Source of the DNA: Echinicola arenosa
GTDB lineage: Bacteria; Bacteroidota; Bacteroidia; Cytophagales; Cyclobacteriaceae
Direction: 5' to 3'
Assembly: GCF_014841125.1 (NCBI RefSeq)
Contig: NZ_JACYTQ010000003.1
Coordinates: 434,001-498,000 of the forward strand
DNA length: 64,000 bases
How positions within the stretch are numbered: position 1 is the first letter of the stretch; each line of letters begins with the position of its first letter. Positions 18,419 through 26,204 of the stretch are shown piece by piece. The translations under genes were made by a program, and so were the position numbers. A model generated the notes under the pieces. It ran no database searches. It saw nothing but the letters and a program-made list of their open reading frames with translations, and was not told the DNA's origin.

Positions 18419-18814
18419 ATGGTTAAGCAGGATATCCAGAACAGAGCAGATGTGGAAAGATTGGTACATACTTTCTATGGTCAGGTTCGACAACACCCTA
18501 ATTTAGGACCTATTTTCAATGGGATTGTCACCAACTGGCCAGAGCATTTGGAGCGGTTATCAGACTTTTGGGAAATGATTTTGTTGCAAAGCGGACCAGG
18601 CAAAAACAAGTTCAACCCACTTAAAGCCCATAAAGAAGTAGACCAGAAGACAGGGCAGGGGCTAAGCCAAGTCCATTTTGGCAATTGGTTGGAGCTTTGG
18701 TTTACCACCTTGGATAGGCTTTTTGAAGGCAAAATAGCCGACCATGCCAAGGAACATGCCAGGAATATGGCCAGTATATTGTTTTTGAGGATTTATGAGG
18801 CAAGGGATAATTGA
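18419..18814 (+). CDS. Group III truncated haemoglobin
   Basis: This 131-aa protein has the compact 2-over-2 globin pattern of group III: FYGQVRQHPNLGPIF near the N terminus, LSDFWEMIL, then FNPLKAH and VHFGNWLELW, which includes the expected proximal histidine. These proteins bind O2, NO or related ligands, and several are linked to microaerobic growth or NO defence. It appears monocistronic. The downstream region carries inverted repeats rather than a clear terminator. Confidence 0.85.
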   Translation: MVKQDIQNRADVERLVHTFYGQVRQHPNLGPIFNGIVTNWPEHLERLSDFWEMILLQSGPGKNKFNPLKAHKEVDQKTGQGLSQVHFGNWLELWFTTLDRLFEGKIADHAKEHARNMASILFLRIYEARDN

Positions 18815-19075
18815 GATATAAGACGCTAGATGTGAGACTTTAGATTTACCTGACAAAGGAAGGATCTCTTTAGTTAATGGAAGAGATGCTTTCCCGAAAG
18901 TATCGGGACAGGCTCTATTGTCAGCATGACATCGATATATATAGGAAAGGCTTAATATTAACGATCCCTGCCCATATGTTACTCTTTTTTTCCCCACGAT
19001 ACGATTATTCCCAACGGAATCACATATCAACAGAAATCCAATCTAACATCTCATGTCTCCAATCTAGCGTCTCTC
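18813..19075. repeat. Small element bounded by ~35-bp imperfect inverted repeats
   Basis: The left arm (18813-18847) and right arm (19040-19075) both contain GACGCTAGAT and GAGAC-type words in opposite orientation. They enclose about 190 bp with no gene and a short palindrome (18892-18908). The element fills almost exactly the space between the haemoglobin stop and the SLC13 stop. It could be a MITE-like insertion or a bidirectional terminator region. Confidence 0.5.
18892..18908. repeat. Copy of the TCCCGAta..taTCGGGA palindrome
   Basis: TCCCGA and TCGGGA arms with AAGTA between. Related palindromes lie in the pseudo-tRNA copies at 37697-37714 and 51249-51266, so this marks a dispersed short repeat family in the genome. 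Confidence 0.6.
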
Positions 19076-20542
19076 TTAAAACGGATAAACCCTCAGATCC
19101 AAACCCCAAAGCATCGGCATCACATAATATACAAAAAGGCTGATAAAGATAATGGACAATATATTCATCCAGAGCCCGGCTTTGGCCATGGCTGGGATGG
19201 TGAGGTAACCTGAACCAAAAACCACCGCATTGGGGGGAGTGGCCACGGGAAGCATAAAGGCACAACTCGCTGCCAAAGTCGCCGCCACCATCAAGCCGTA
19301 GGGATGTACACCCAAAGCCAATGCTACTGCTCCCAAAATGGGCAACAACATGGAAGCTGTGGCCACATTGGAGGTGATTTCTGTCAGGAAGTTGACTGAT
19401 GCCACAATGATCAGGAGGAAAATCAAATAATGGATGGACTGTAAGGCTTCGAAATGCCCACCCAACCAAGCTGCCAAACCAGTTTCCTTAAAACCCGCAG
19501 CCAAGGACAGCCCACCACCAAAGAGCAATAAGATGCCCCAAGGGATGTTTTCGGCTGTTTTCCAGTCCAATAGCCTTTTATTTCCTTGACCGGAAGGAAT
19601 GATAAACAATAATAAAACACCAGCCAAGGCGATAATGGTATCATTTAAAAAGGGGAGGAGCTCCTGCAATAAAAACACCCTGCTGATCCAACAAAAACTC
19701 ACCAGGCTAAAGACTGCCAAAACACGTTGTTCCTGTTTTGATATTTTGCCCAAGGCCTTTAGCTGTCTTTGGATTTCTTGTTTGCCACCAGCAAGTGCCA
19801 TATCCTTGGGAAAAGGATAAGCTACCTTCACCAAATACCACCAGCAAAGTACCAGCAAGCCCAAGGAAATGGGCAATCCGATCATCATCCATTCTGCAAA
19901 TCCGATTTCTATTCCATATAATTCCTTGACAATGCCCACCAAAACGATATTGGTGGGTGTACCGATGATCGTAGCCACTCCGCCTATGGAAGCACTATAA
20001 GCAATCCCGAGCATCAAAGCTTGTCCGATCATGGTTTCTGTAACCTTGGTTCCTTTGATGCCTTCAGCCAACTGATGCACTACGGCCACCGCAATGGGCA
20101 ACATCATCAGGCTGGTAGCGGTATTGGAGATCCACATAGACAGAAAGGCCGTGGCCAGCATAAAGCCCAGCACAATAAAACGCATATCTGTACCAATAAA
20201 GGCAATGATGGACAGGGCGATACGCTTGTGCAGGTGCCATTTTTCTATGGTGACCGCGATCATAAAACCGCCCATATACAACAACACTTTAGGGTCAGCA
20301 TAAGGGCTGGCGGTATCATCCATGGATAAGGCACCCGTAAGCGGTAAAATCAACAGGGGCAATAAAGCCGTGGCAGCAATGGGAATGGCTTCAGAAATCC
20401 ACCAAATGGCCATCCAAACGGCCAAGGCCAACACTGCCAAAGCATCTGCAGACAAATCCTGAGGATGAAAAAATAGCAGTATCAATGTAAAGGCGAGTGG
20501 TCCCAGTATTAATCCTGTTCGCTTCCAAAGTAGGTTATTCAT
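19076..20542 (-). CDS. SLC13/DASS family anion:sodium symporter
   Basis: This 488-aa integral membrane protein has about a dozen hydrophobic segments. Family motifs include WWISEAIPIAATALLPLL near the N terminus, IGGVATIIGTPTNIVLVGI mid-protein and the C-terminal MLPVATPPNAVVFGSG, corresponding to the SNT-type sodium and substrate sites of divalent anion transporters. Likely substrates are dicarboxylates or sulfate, which cannot be distinguished here. It is monocistronic on the - strand. Its stop abuts the inverted-repeat element. Confidence 0.9.
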   Translation of the reverse strand: MNNLLWKRTGLILGPLAFTLILLFFHPQDLSADALAVLALAVWMAIWWISEAIPIAATALLPLLILPLTGALSMDDTASPYADPKVLLYMGGFMIAVTIEKWHLHKRIALSIIAFIGTDMRFIVLGFMLATAFLSMWISNTATSLMMLPIAVAVVHQLAEGIKGTKVTETMIGQALMLGIAYSASIGGVATIIGTPTNIVLVGIVKELYGIEIGFAEWMMIGLPISLGLLVLCWWYLVKVAYPFPKDMALAGGKQEIQRQLKALGKISKQEQRVLAVFSLVSFCWISRVFLLQELLPFLNDTIIALAGVLLLFIIPSGQGNKRLLDWKTAENIPWGILLLFGGGLSLAAGFKETGLAAWLGGHFEALQSIHYLIFLLIIVASVNFLTEITSNVATASMLLPILGAVALALGVHPYGLMVAATLAASCAFMLPVATPPNAVVFGSGYLTIPAMAKAGLWMNILSIIFISLFVYYVMPMLWGLDLRVYPF

Positions 20543-21207
20543 AAAGTTCAGTGACTTAGAAGAAACTAAAGCCTCAATAATAAGGATAATTGTCCATAAT
20601 TACGTCATTGCAATCCCGCTTTAGGATATTATTAGCCACAGATACACACAGATCAACACAGATGGTTGCACGTCATTACGAAAGGTAACCAGTGCAAAGT
20701 AATCTGTGATCGGCTTGGCTGTAAACTGTTGCTCGTTTGAGCTTCCATGGCTTGGGGTTTAAGAGCATGCGGAAGAATCAACATCAAAAGGGGAGCAAAT
20801 AAAATGTCAGAAGGAAGCTTCCAGCATTGGGCTCTGGATCAAAATATAGGAGGTGCTCAATCCTTTATTTAACATAATGTAAATTATATAACTATTATAA
20901 TGATTTGCTGGTTAGGTCGACAGACCTAATTAACGTAAGATCAGATATAGAATCTGTGTGTTGGCCTGTGAGCTGATAAGTTCTATATCGGTAACGATCT
21001 TATGTTAAAAGCAAATCCAGAATAATTGTGTTTTCCCGACCCACCGTATCGTAGATCGATTAGCTCACAATTGATTAAAGCTGGCTAACATAAAATCATT
21101 TATTATATAACAAATATCCATTAATAAGGTGGCTTTACTGATTACATAATTGAGTACACCTGCGATCCGTAACACCGCGATTGCCGTCTGGCTTTTTTAA
21201 AATAACC
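20543..21207. other. 665-bp gene-free spacer with a large imperfect inverted repeat
   Basis: No coding potential is supported. The left part has a CACAGAT-rich stretch (20638-20663). The centre (20902-21018) can fold into a long imperfect hairpin: GATTTGCT/AGCAAATC outside, TAACGTAAGATC/GATCTTATGTTA and GATATAGAA/TTCTATATC inside. Further AT-rich flanks are also roughly inverted. The right end is the downstream region of the CPBP gene. Confidence 0.55.
20902..21018. repeat. Long imperfect inverted repeat (hairpin-forming)
   Basis: Nested complementary blocks pair over about 117 nt, with the apex near 20965. There is no U-run after either end, so it is not a simple terminator. It could be a MITE-like remnant or a structured RNA. 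No neighbouring gene explains it. Confidence 0.6.
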
Positions 21208-23040
21208 TTAGGATAGCCGAGAAAGTATTATAAATGCGAAAAAATTATTAGTTACATGAAATGCAATACTAGGAGCAATACTTTTTGATTTCCTCACTAG
21301 TGTACCTGCAATTAACCCAAAAGCCAAATAGAAGAAAAAGAGATTCAAGTTGCCGTGAAGTAAAGAAAAAATAATTGCTTGAATAATATTTGCACTCATA
21401 AATTTAATCCGCTTTTCCATGGAACTAAGTGCAATTCCTCTAAAAAGGTATTCTTCATAAAAAGGTATTAGAATTACTATAAATAGGAAACTTAAGGCCG
21501 GATGGTAATAAGAACTAATGGAAGCAAAGTAATCTTGAACTGAGCCAATTACAGATGCATTGGTTTTAGGAATAAGTCCAATTCTCACCAATGAAAAATA
21601 TACAGAGCGGAGTGCAAAAGCAAGACCAATCCCAATCGCAATTCCTTTACCGGTTGACCATTTTTCAGCATTCAAATATCTGTAGTCTTTCTTTTTAATA
21701 AATAATAAAACGACAATTAACATTCCTACAAAGAAAAACAGACCCAAATTAGCTTGATCAAAACTAACATTAACCTTCTCTTCAATGTAATAATCGTTAA
21801 ATAATGTTGAAAGCAGACCTTGATAATTGAAAATTATTGATGCTGCAAATTCAATCAACATAACAGCAGCAGAAATAATCCAAAAATCTTTAAGTCCCCA
21901 TCTTACTCCATTTAATGAAGTGGTTACCTCCTTAATTTTGAAATAATTCGATATATAATGAATTGGTAAAATCCATAAATATGGTAGTATGATTAGAAGA
22001 ATAATTGATAGAATGAAAATTAATAGTTTAATCAAATCATAGATATCCCATGCAGAAAAAGGAGCTATTGTAAACATCATAAACCGGTATTTTCCAAAGG
22101 CATCATTCAAAAAACTAGCAGAATTTAGCTGACTATACGTTGTGAGTGTAGTATCAGCGGGACTGTGTTTGTAGTCATAAGCAAATAACTGATGTAAAGA
22201 TGCTGATGAATAATATGCTTCACTAAGATCTTTAAGTAGAAACTCTCTGGCTTCAGCATATTTACCATTATCGATTAATGCTTTAGCAATAAGTCCATTA
22301 TCTATCCATATACTTGTATCACGCCGTGCATAATTAAATGCTTGAAGTGCTTTTTCTGGCTCGCCTAGCTTAAGCAATAAATTCCCTTTATTTTGAGACT
22401 CCCAAGCATTATCCATTGAATCCAAACTTCTAAACAATTCCTTTTTTGCTTCTTCATAATTATTTAAAGCCATATATTGTTCGGCAACTAAGGCACTTAA
22501 GTCTAACGTATCGTTCAATTCTTCAGCAATTTTAGCATTTTCAATCGCCTTTCTCCACTCCTCCTTATAACTGTATTGCAAAGCTAATTCTTGGTAGAAC
22601 TTAGCAAGTTTATAATCAGGCCACTTTCCAGGGTTCATACGGTTAGTATTAATAACTTGATTACAAAATTCTAAGGATGAATCACCGTATGTGTTTTTCA
22701 ATTTGAACAATAGTACTTCATGATTTTCAGGAAAATCTTTTATTAGATCATTCAAGCATATTTCAAATTCCTCATATTTTGGGTTATACTCCTCATAGCT
22801 ATCATAATAAGCTTGATCAATTATGATACATTTTTCAATTCTTGCATTATAATCATTAGGGTGATCATTCAAATAATTATCAAACTCTTTTAATATTTGA
22901 ACATATAATGAGTCTTTTGAATTTTTTAATTTGTTAAGGTAAACTTCTGAACTAAGTGGCTTGACAATTTTCTCTTGACCATAAAGTAAAGTATTAGTTA
23001 TACAAAGAATTAAAACGCCTAATAATATTCGTGATTGCAT
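21208..23040 (-). CDS. TPR-repeat protein fused to CPBP intramembrane protease
   Basis: About 610 aa from the ATG at 23040, chosen because a typical signal peptide follows (MQSRILLGVLILCITNTLLY). An in-frame start 26 codons earlier adds an unlikely second hydrophobic stretch. Residues about 30-310 are TPR-like helix pairs. The C-terminal half has about eight membrane segments with the CPBP (Abi/Rce1) motifs: EEYLFRG, a histidine in FSLLHGNL and a second in FHVTNN, which form the glutamate-base protease site. The combination of a periplasmic TPR sensor and a membrane protease suggests processing of a partner protein. The substrate is unknown. Confidence 0.8.
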   Translation of the reverse strand: MQSRILLGVLILCITNTLLYGQEKIVKPLSSEVYLNKLKNSKDSLYVQILKEFDNYLNDHPNDYNARIEKCIIIDQAYYDSYEEYNPKYEEFEICLNDLIKDFPENHEVLLFKLKNTYGDSSLEFCNQVINTNRMNPGKWPDYKLAKFYQELALQYSYKEEWRKAIENAKIAEELNDTLDLSALVAEQYMALNNYEEAKKELFRSLDSMDNAWESQNKGNLLLKLGEPEKALQAFNYARRDTSIWIDNGLIAKALIDNGKYAEAREFLLKDLSEAYYSSASLHQLFAYDYKHSPADTTLTTYSQLNSASFLNDAFGKYRFMMFTIAPFSAWDIYDLIKLLIFILSIILLIILPYLWILPIHYISNYFKIKEVTTSLNGVRWGLKDFWIISAAVMLIEFAASIIFNYQGLLSTLFNDYYIEEKVNVSFDQANLGLFFFVGMLIVVLLFIKKKDYRYLNAEKWSTGKGIAIGIGLAFALRSVYFSLVRIGLIPKTNASVIGSVQDYFASISSYYHPALSFLFIVILIPFYEEYLFRGIALSSMEKRIKFMSANIIQAIIFSLLHGNLNLFFFYLAFGLIAGTLVRKSKSIAPSIAFHVTNNFFAFIILSRLS

Positions 23041-23420
23041 AAGTAGATTGAGAAAAAGGTTTTTATAAGTAATTAAGTAAGTGAGAATTAAAGAAAAAAC
23101 ACTATAAAAAGTCACCAATGAATTTGCCTCAAAAATAGGCTCAGGGCAGATTCTTCAGTTACACCTAGGTTAAATGTATTAAATACAAATTTCAACTGCA
23201 ATATTCCAAACAAAGTATTTTTCTAAATATAACATGATTTTTCTACTAGTTTTGTAGCCAATTCTCTGCCTACTGTAGCTTAATTTCACCTTCCTGTATC
23301 GCTTCACCCCTCCCCTTTCACCTTATCCATCCTTTTTGCAGCCTTTGGGTTGCTTCCTGTCTGACCGGAAGGCATTGGGCACCTACAGGACGGGCTAAAG
23401 GCCTGACAGGAAGCCCTCAT
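23041..23420. other. Spacer with inverted repeat upstream of a transposase remnant
   Basis: There is no gene. GCTTCCTGTC (23352-23361) and GACAGGAAGC (23405-23414) are inverted arms about 43 nt apart, immediately before the RAYT-like fragment. They look like an REP-type hairpin that has replaced or interrupted the front of that gene. Confidence 0.5.
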
Positions 23421-23549
23421 ACTGAAGTGGTTAGAAATTACATCATCAATCAGGACAAACATCATTCAAAGAGGACTTTTCAGGAAGAGTATAGATTGTT
23501 TTTGAAGAAATATAATGTGGAATATGATGAAAGGTATGTATGGGACTGA
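23421..23549 (+). pseudogene. C-terminal remnant of an REP-associated tyrosine transposase (RAYT/IS200-like)
   Basis: The frame encodes VRNYIINQDKHHSKRTFQEE and YNVEYDERYVWD before a TGA. This is the characteristic tail of Y1/HUH transposases of the RAYT (Transposase_17) type, where INQ..HH..TFQEEY..FL and VEYDERYLW recur. The catalytic HUH motif and tyrosine helix are missing, and no upstream frame continues the family, so only about 43 codons survive. RAYTs mobilise REP palindromes, which fits the palindrome-rich surroundings. Confidence 0.7.
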
Positions 23550-23867
23550 GTTGCTCCCTTTGCTCTCGCTCCTTTGGAGCTTCGTCGTAGGAAAGAATTA
23601 CTATCGCAGGGCTTTGCCCTCCGCTAGGAATTTCGCTCCTTTGGAGCTTTGATGCGAAATCAGCTACTTTATAAAAAGTAACCAGAGAAAGGAAAAAATG
23701 ATATCCCCCATCGCACTTGAGGAATTAAAATTGATAATTTTAATGAGTTATCAGCATTAACCTCATCTAATCAACTCTCTTCCCTAAATTCTAAAACATC
23801 CCCTTTGAGAATACTTTATCCCACTGTCAATTAAGATCTTCGATAGCCTATACTAAAATCTACCGCT
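23550..23867. other. Spacer with repeated hairpin words
   Basis: There is no gene. GCTCCTTTGGAGC occurs twice (23568-23580 and 23635-23647) and AGGGCTTTGCCCT once (23608-23620). All are short perfect palindromes with a CTTTG/TTTGG-type centre, arranged within 80 bp. They resemble REP units lying next to the transposase remnant. Confidence 0.6.
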
Positions 23868-24331
23868 ATGAAAAAGAAGAAAGCTAAAGTGACCCTCGTG
23901 GAGCAATATGCCGAGTATGCAGAGATCGGAGATATGTATACTTCCAGATGGAAAAAGCTGGACCTGTTGATCCCCAGTAATTTTAGGATGCTATGTGCTA
24001 TCCTCCAAGTTAAGCCTGAAAAGATACTGATGGATTTATGTGGATGTTGTGCTATAGTAATAAGGATGCAACGGAAAAGCAGATAAAACCTGCCCAGCAG
24101 TTCTTTCTTTCCTGCCGTTTTGGCCAGCCCTCCTATTCCAAGAAGGATATCAAGCAGCTATTTGCGGAGTTAAAGGCTGTCTGGACCATATATAATACCT
24201 CGGAGAAAATGGATATGGAGGGCAAGGAATTGTTTTGGAAAAGAAAGCATATGTACACCGAGTTCTGGTTTAAGCGTTGGTTTGAGAAGAATGCCAGAAA
24301 GGATGATATTTCTGTATTGGAGGAGTATTGA
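23868..24331 (+). pseudogene. Frameshifted hypothetical gene
   Basis: Two overlapping reading frames look like halves of one gene. The first (from 23868, MKKKKAKVTLVEQYAEY...) loses its sense after KILMD near 24035. A second frame picks up at 24038 (MWMLCYSNKDATEKQIKPAQ...) and runs to 24331. A single-base indel around 24033-24040 would join them into one basic, helical protein of about 155 aa. I do not recognise the family. A terminator hairpin follows the stop directly, which supports these being the ends of one gene. Confidence 0.55.
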
Positions 24332-24341
24332 TTTTTATACT

Positions 24342-24376
24342 AAAAACAGGGAGGCCAAGCCTCTGTTTTAGTTAGT
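24342..24376 (+). terminator. Terminator after the frameshifted gene
   Basis: AAAACAG-GAGGC-CA-GCCTC-TGTTTT forms a stem with flanking A and T runs, 10 nt after the stop at 24331. Part of the same hairpin (GAGGCcaAGCCTC) recurs in a direct repeat at 24804, so it is also a repeat unit. Confidence 0.55.
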
Positions 24377-24406
24377 CCCGCAGTGCAACTGGAGGGACAA
24401 TGGGAA
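24351..24406. repeat. Two-hairpin direct repeat, copy 1
   Basis: A ~56-bp unit with two palindromes: GAGGC..GCCTC, then GTCCCGCAGT..ACTGGAGGGAC. A second copy lies at 24804-24860, about 450 bp away. Paired hairpins in a short unit are typical of REP doublets (BIMEs). Confidence 0.65.
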
Positions 24407-25035
24407 AACATTTCTGTCCCCATGTTCTGTGTCCTCACAGAACATTAATTATATCCTTTCTACATTCGATTACAGACCTTTGCGGACACAGCTCAGGATC
24501 CTTGATTTCACTAGCAAGGACCTTCGGCATTAGCGGAAAAGGAAATGCACCCCAATCTTTTTGGCTGCTAATGTTGGGGACCTATTTATCCCATTACCCC
24601 GGGCGGCACAGGTTTGCCCGGGGCTGCCCCTATTGCCCCCCTTTGGGGAGTCTTTTCAACTCCCTACCTTCAGAAGATGGTCGCTCTACCTGACAAATTA
24701 AGTCATCTAAATGTTTATTTGTGAGTGTTGGTTCCCCCTTCAGGGGATTAGGGGGTAATTGGAATAGTGTTGTAGGCTCCAGTGAAAGGAGATAGAAATT
24801 GAAGAGGCTAAGCCTCTAATTTATTTGGTCCCGCAGTGGAACTGGCGGGACGACGGGAAATTCACTTGAGAAGCACTCCCTTCTTTCGAATATAAGGTTG
24901 CCGCGCACTCCTAGGGTCGGCTCGCTATAATGTGAAGGACAATATTCAAACAACTTATAACCAAACCATTAAAAGGTAGATACCCTTGGTTTTCTAAGAC
25001 TTTAGGAGTAGATTACCATAACTCTTTATTAATAC
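24377..25035. other. Gene-free repeat region
   Basis: About 650 bp without a convincing gene. It contains the second copy of the two-hairpin repeat (24804-24860) and GC-rich short inverted words (for example CCCCGGGCGGCAC...GCCCGGGGC near 24596-24624). An open frame over 24400-24693 has composition unlike a protein (low-complexity Cys/Pro/Leu) and is judged non-coding. Confidence 0.5.
24804..24860. repeat. Two-hairpin direct repeat, copy 2
   Basis: Matches 24351-24406 with several substitutions. Some changes are compensatory (GTCCCGC pairs with GCGGGAC here), so the hairpin itself appears conserved. Confidence 0.65.
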
Positions 25036-25090
25036 AAACACGGCTTAAACACGGGATAAACACGGCTTAACTAGGGGTTAAATACGGGTT
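25036..25090. repeat. Five 11-bp iterons upstream of a hypothetical gene
   Basis: Five consecutive 11-bp units of the form AAACACGGsTT: AAACACGGCTT, AAACACGGGAT, AAACACGGCTT, AACTAGGGGTT, AAATACGGGTT. The period is close to one helical turn, so each unit faces the same side of the DNA. They end about 48 bp before the likely start of the next gene. Confidence 0.7.
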
Positions 25091-25137
25091 AAACGATGGC
25101 CGTTAAACATGTTAAATCCATTAATTTTTTGAAAATC

Positions 25138-25899
25138 ATGGGAAAATTATCAGGTGTTTTAAAATTTGTGGGCTCTTTGAGCGATATCACCGTAGTGAAA
25201 CGGGGAAATGAATTTATTGTCAGAAAGAAGAAGCCCAAGATTGGCAAAAAGAAATACAAAAAGGATCCAGCCTATGTGGAGAGCCGAAAGATGAACGACG
25301 AATTTGGCCGAGCTTCTTCTTTGGCCACCGCTTTCCGAAGGTTCTTGGAACCGGAATGTGATGGCCTGGTATTAGGCTATCTTCACTCCCGCCTTTCGGC
25401 TGCTTTTAGGAAGGTCATGCTGACAGATCAGGCCCACAAGCGTGGCATTCGGAAGCTTTTTGATGGGGAACTAGAACTTCTCAAAGGCTTTGAAATAGCA
25501 AAAACACATCGGGTTGCTGCCTGTTATTATGACCTACCCGATACCCACCTAGTATCGGATAGCCCGATGATGAGGTTTGATTTTAGTAAAAGTACTGCTC
25601 TGATCAAGGATAAGGTTCCTAAAGCTGCTAGTCATTTTGAATTGGTGCCCATGGTCCTTGTCCTAGATGAGCAAGTTCCTAACAATAGTTACTTGACCAA
25701 GGTGGACCTGGCCTTTCATCAAATTGATGGTGACTTATCCCAACTTGGAGAGGTCTTTGTCCCCTTTCGCCCCCATAAAAACCCGGTGGCTTTGTTTTCT
25801 CTACTGAAGCTTACTTTTATCCAAAAGATCAATAATGGCTATAATGTGCTGTATGAAGACAGTGGCTGCAGGGTGCTGGATGTGGTTTTGTTAAAGTAA
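25138..25899 (+). CDS. Hypothetical basic protein, unknown family
   Basis: About 253 aa from the ATG at 25138; an ATG at 25096 is possible but gives a 14-residue extension unlike the conserved-looking start MGKLSGVLKFVGSLSDITVVKRG. The N-terminal 65 residues are very basic (KKKPKIGKKKYKKDP). The rest is mixed alpha/beta without signal peptide, membrane segment or recognised catalytic motif. I do not recognise a function. It is preceded by 11-bp iterons and followed by a hairpin array, so it sits inside a repeat-dense island. Confidence 0.6.
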   Translation: MGKLSGVLKFVGSLSDITVVKRGNEFIVRKKKPKIGKKKYKKDPAYVESRKMNDEFGRASSLATAFRRFLEPECDGLVLGYLHSRLSAAFRKVMLTDQAHKRGIRKLFDGELELLKGFEIAKTHRVAACYYDLPDTHLVSDSPMMRFDFSKSTALIKDKVPKAASHFELVPMVLVLDEQVPNNSYLTKVDLAFHQIDGDLSQLGEVFVPFRPHKNPVALFSLLKLTFIQKINNGYNVLYEDSGCRVLDVVLLK

Positions 25900-25908
25900 G
25901 GGGCAATC

Positions 25909-26103
25909 GCGTTGGAAACGCTGGGATTTAAGAGTCCTCGTTGCAAACGAGGACTAGAGATCGTTGTGAAACGAGCATCGACGCTAACCCGCGTTTGCAA
26001 CGCGGGTTGCTAGATCAAAGCATTTGCAATGCGGCTAAGGAATATAGTGGAATGGTGCGTTCAAAACGCTGGGATTCAGAGGTCCTCGTTACAAACGAGG
26101 ACT
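25909..26103. repeat. Array of REP-like hairpins
   Basis: At least five hairpins in about 195 bp share the core CGTTnnnAACG: GCGTTGGAAACGC (25909-25921), GTCCTCGTTGCAAACGAGGAC (within 25933-25955), ACCCGCGTTTGCAACGCGGG (25986-26008), GCGTTCAAAACGC (26057-26069), and GTCCTCGTTACAAACGAGGA (26082-26102). Weaker units lie between. The stems differ in sequence while the core is constant, as in REP families. Another copy is at 30164-30180. Confidence 0.75.
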
Positions 26104-26204
26104 AGATTCGGTACAATTATATGGTTCAGCCTAAGGCAGCTTCAAGTGATTTTTTTAAGTTTGCGAAACAAAAATATTTCACCCATTGCCTTAGTTGCCA
26201 ATTT

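Noticed and set aside
20902..21018. Retron-type ncRNA
   Set aside because: No reverse transcriptase gene is near the inverted repeat.
24400..24693. Open reading frame of 97 codons in the repeat region
   Set aside because: The composition (Cys/Pro/Leu-rich, low complexity) and the lack of any family pattern point to non-coding repeat DNA.
25909..26103. Possible CRISPR array
   Set aside because: The units differ in stem sequence and spacing and are palindromic throughout, with no identical repeats or unique spacers and no cas genes nearby.
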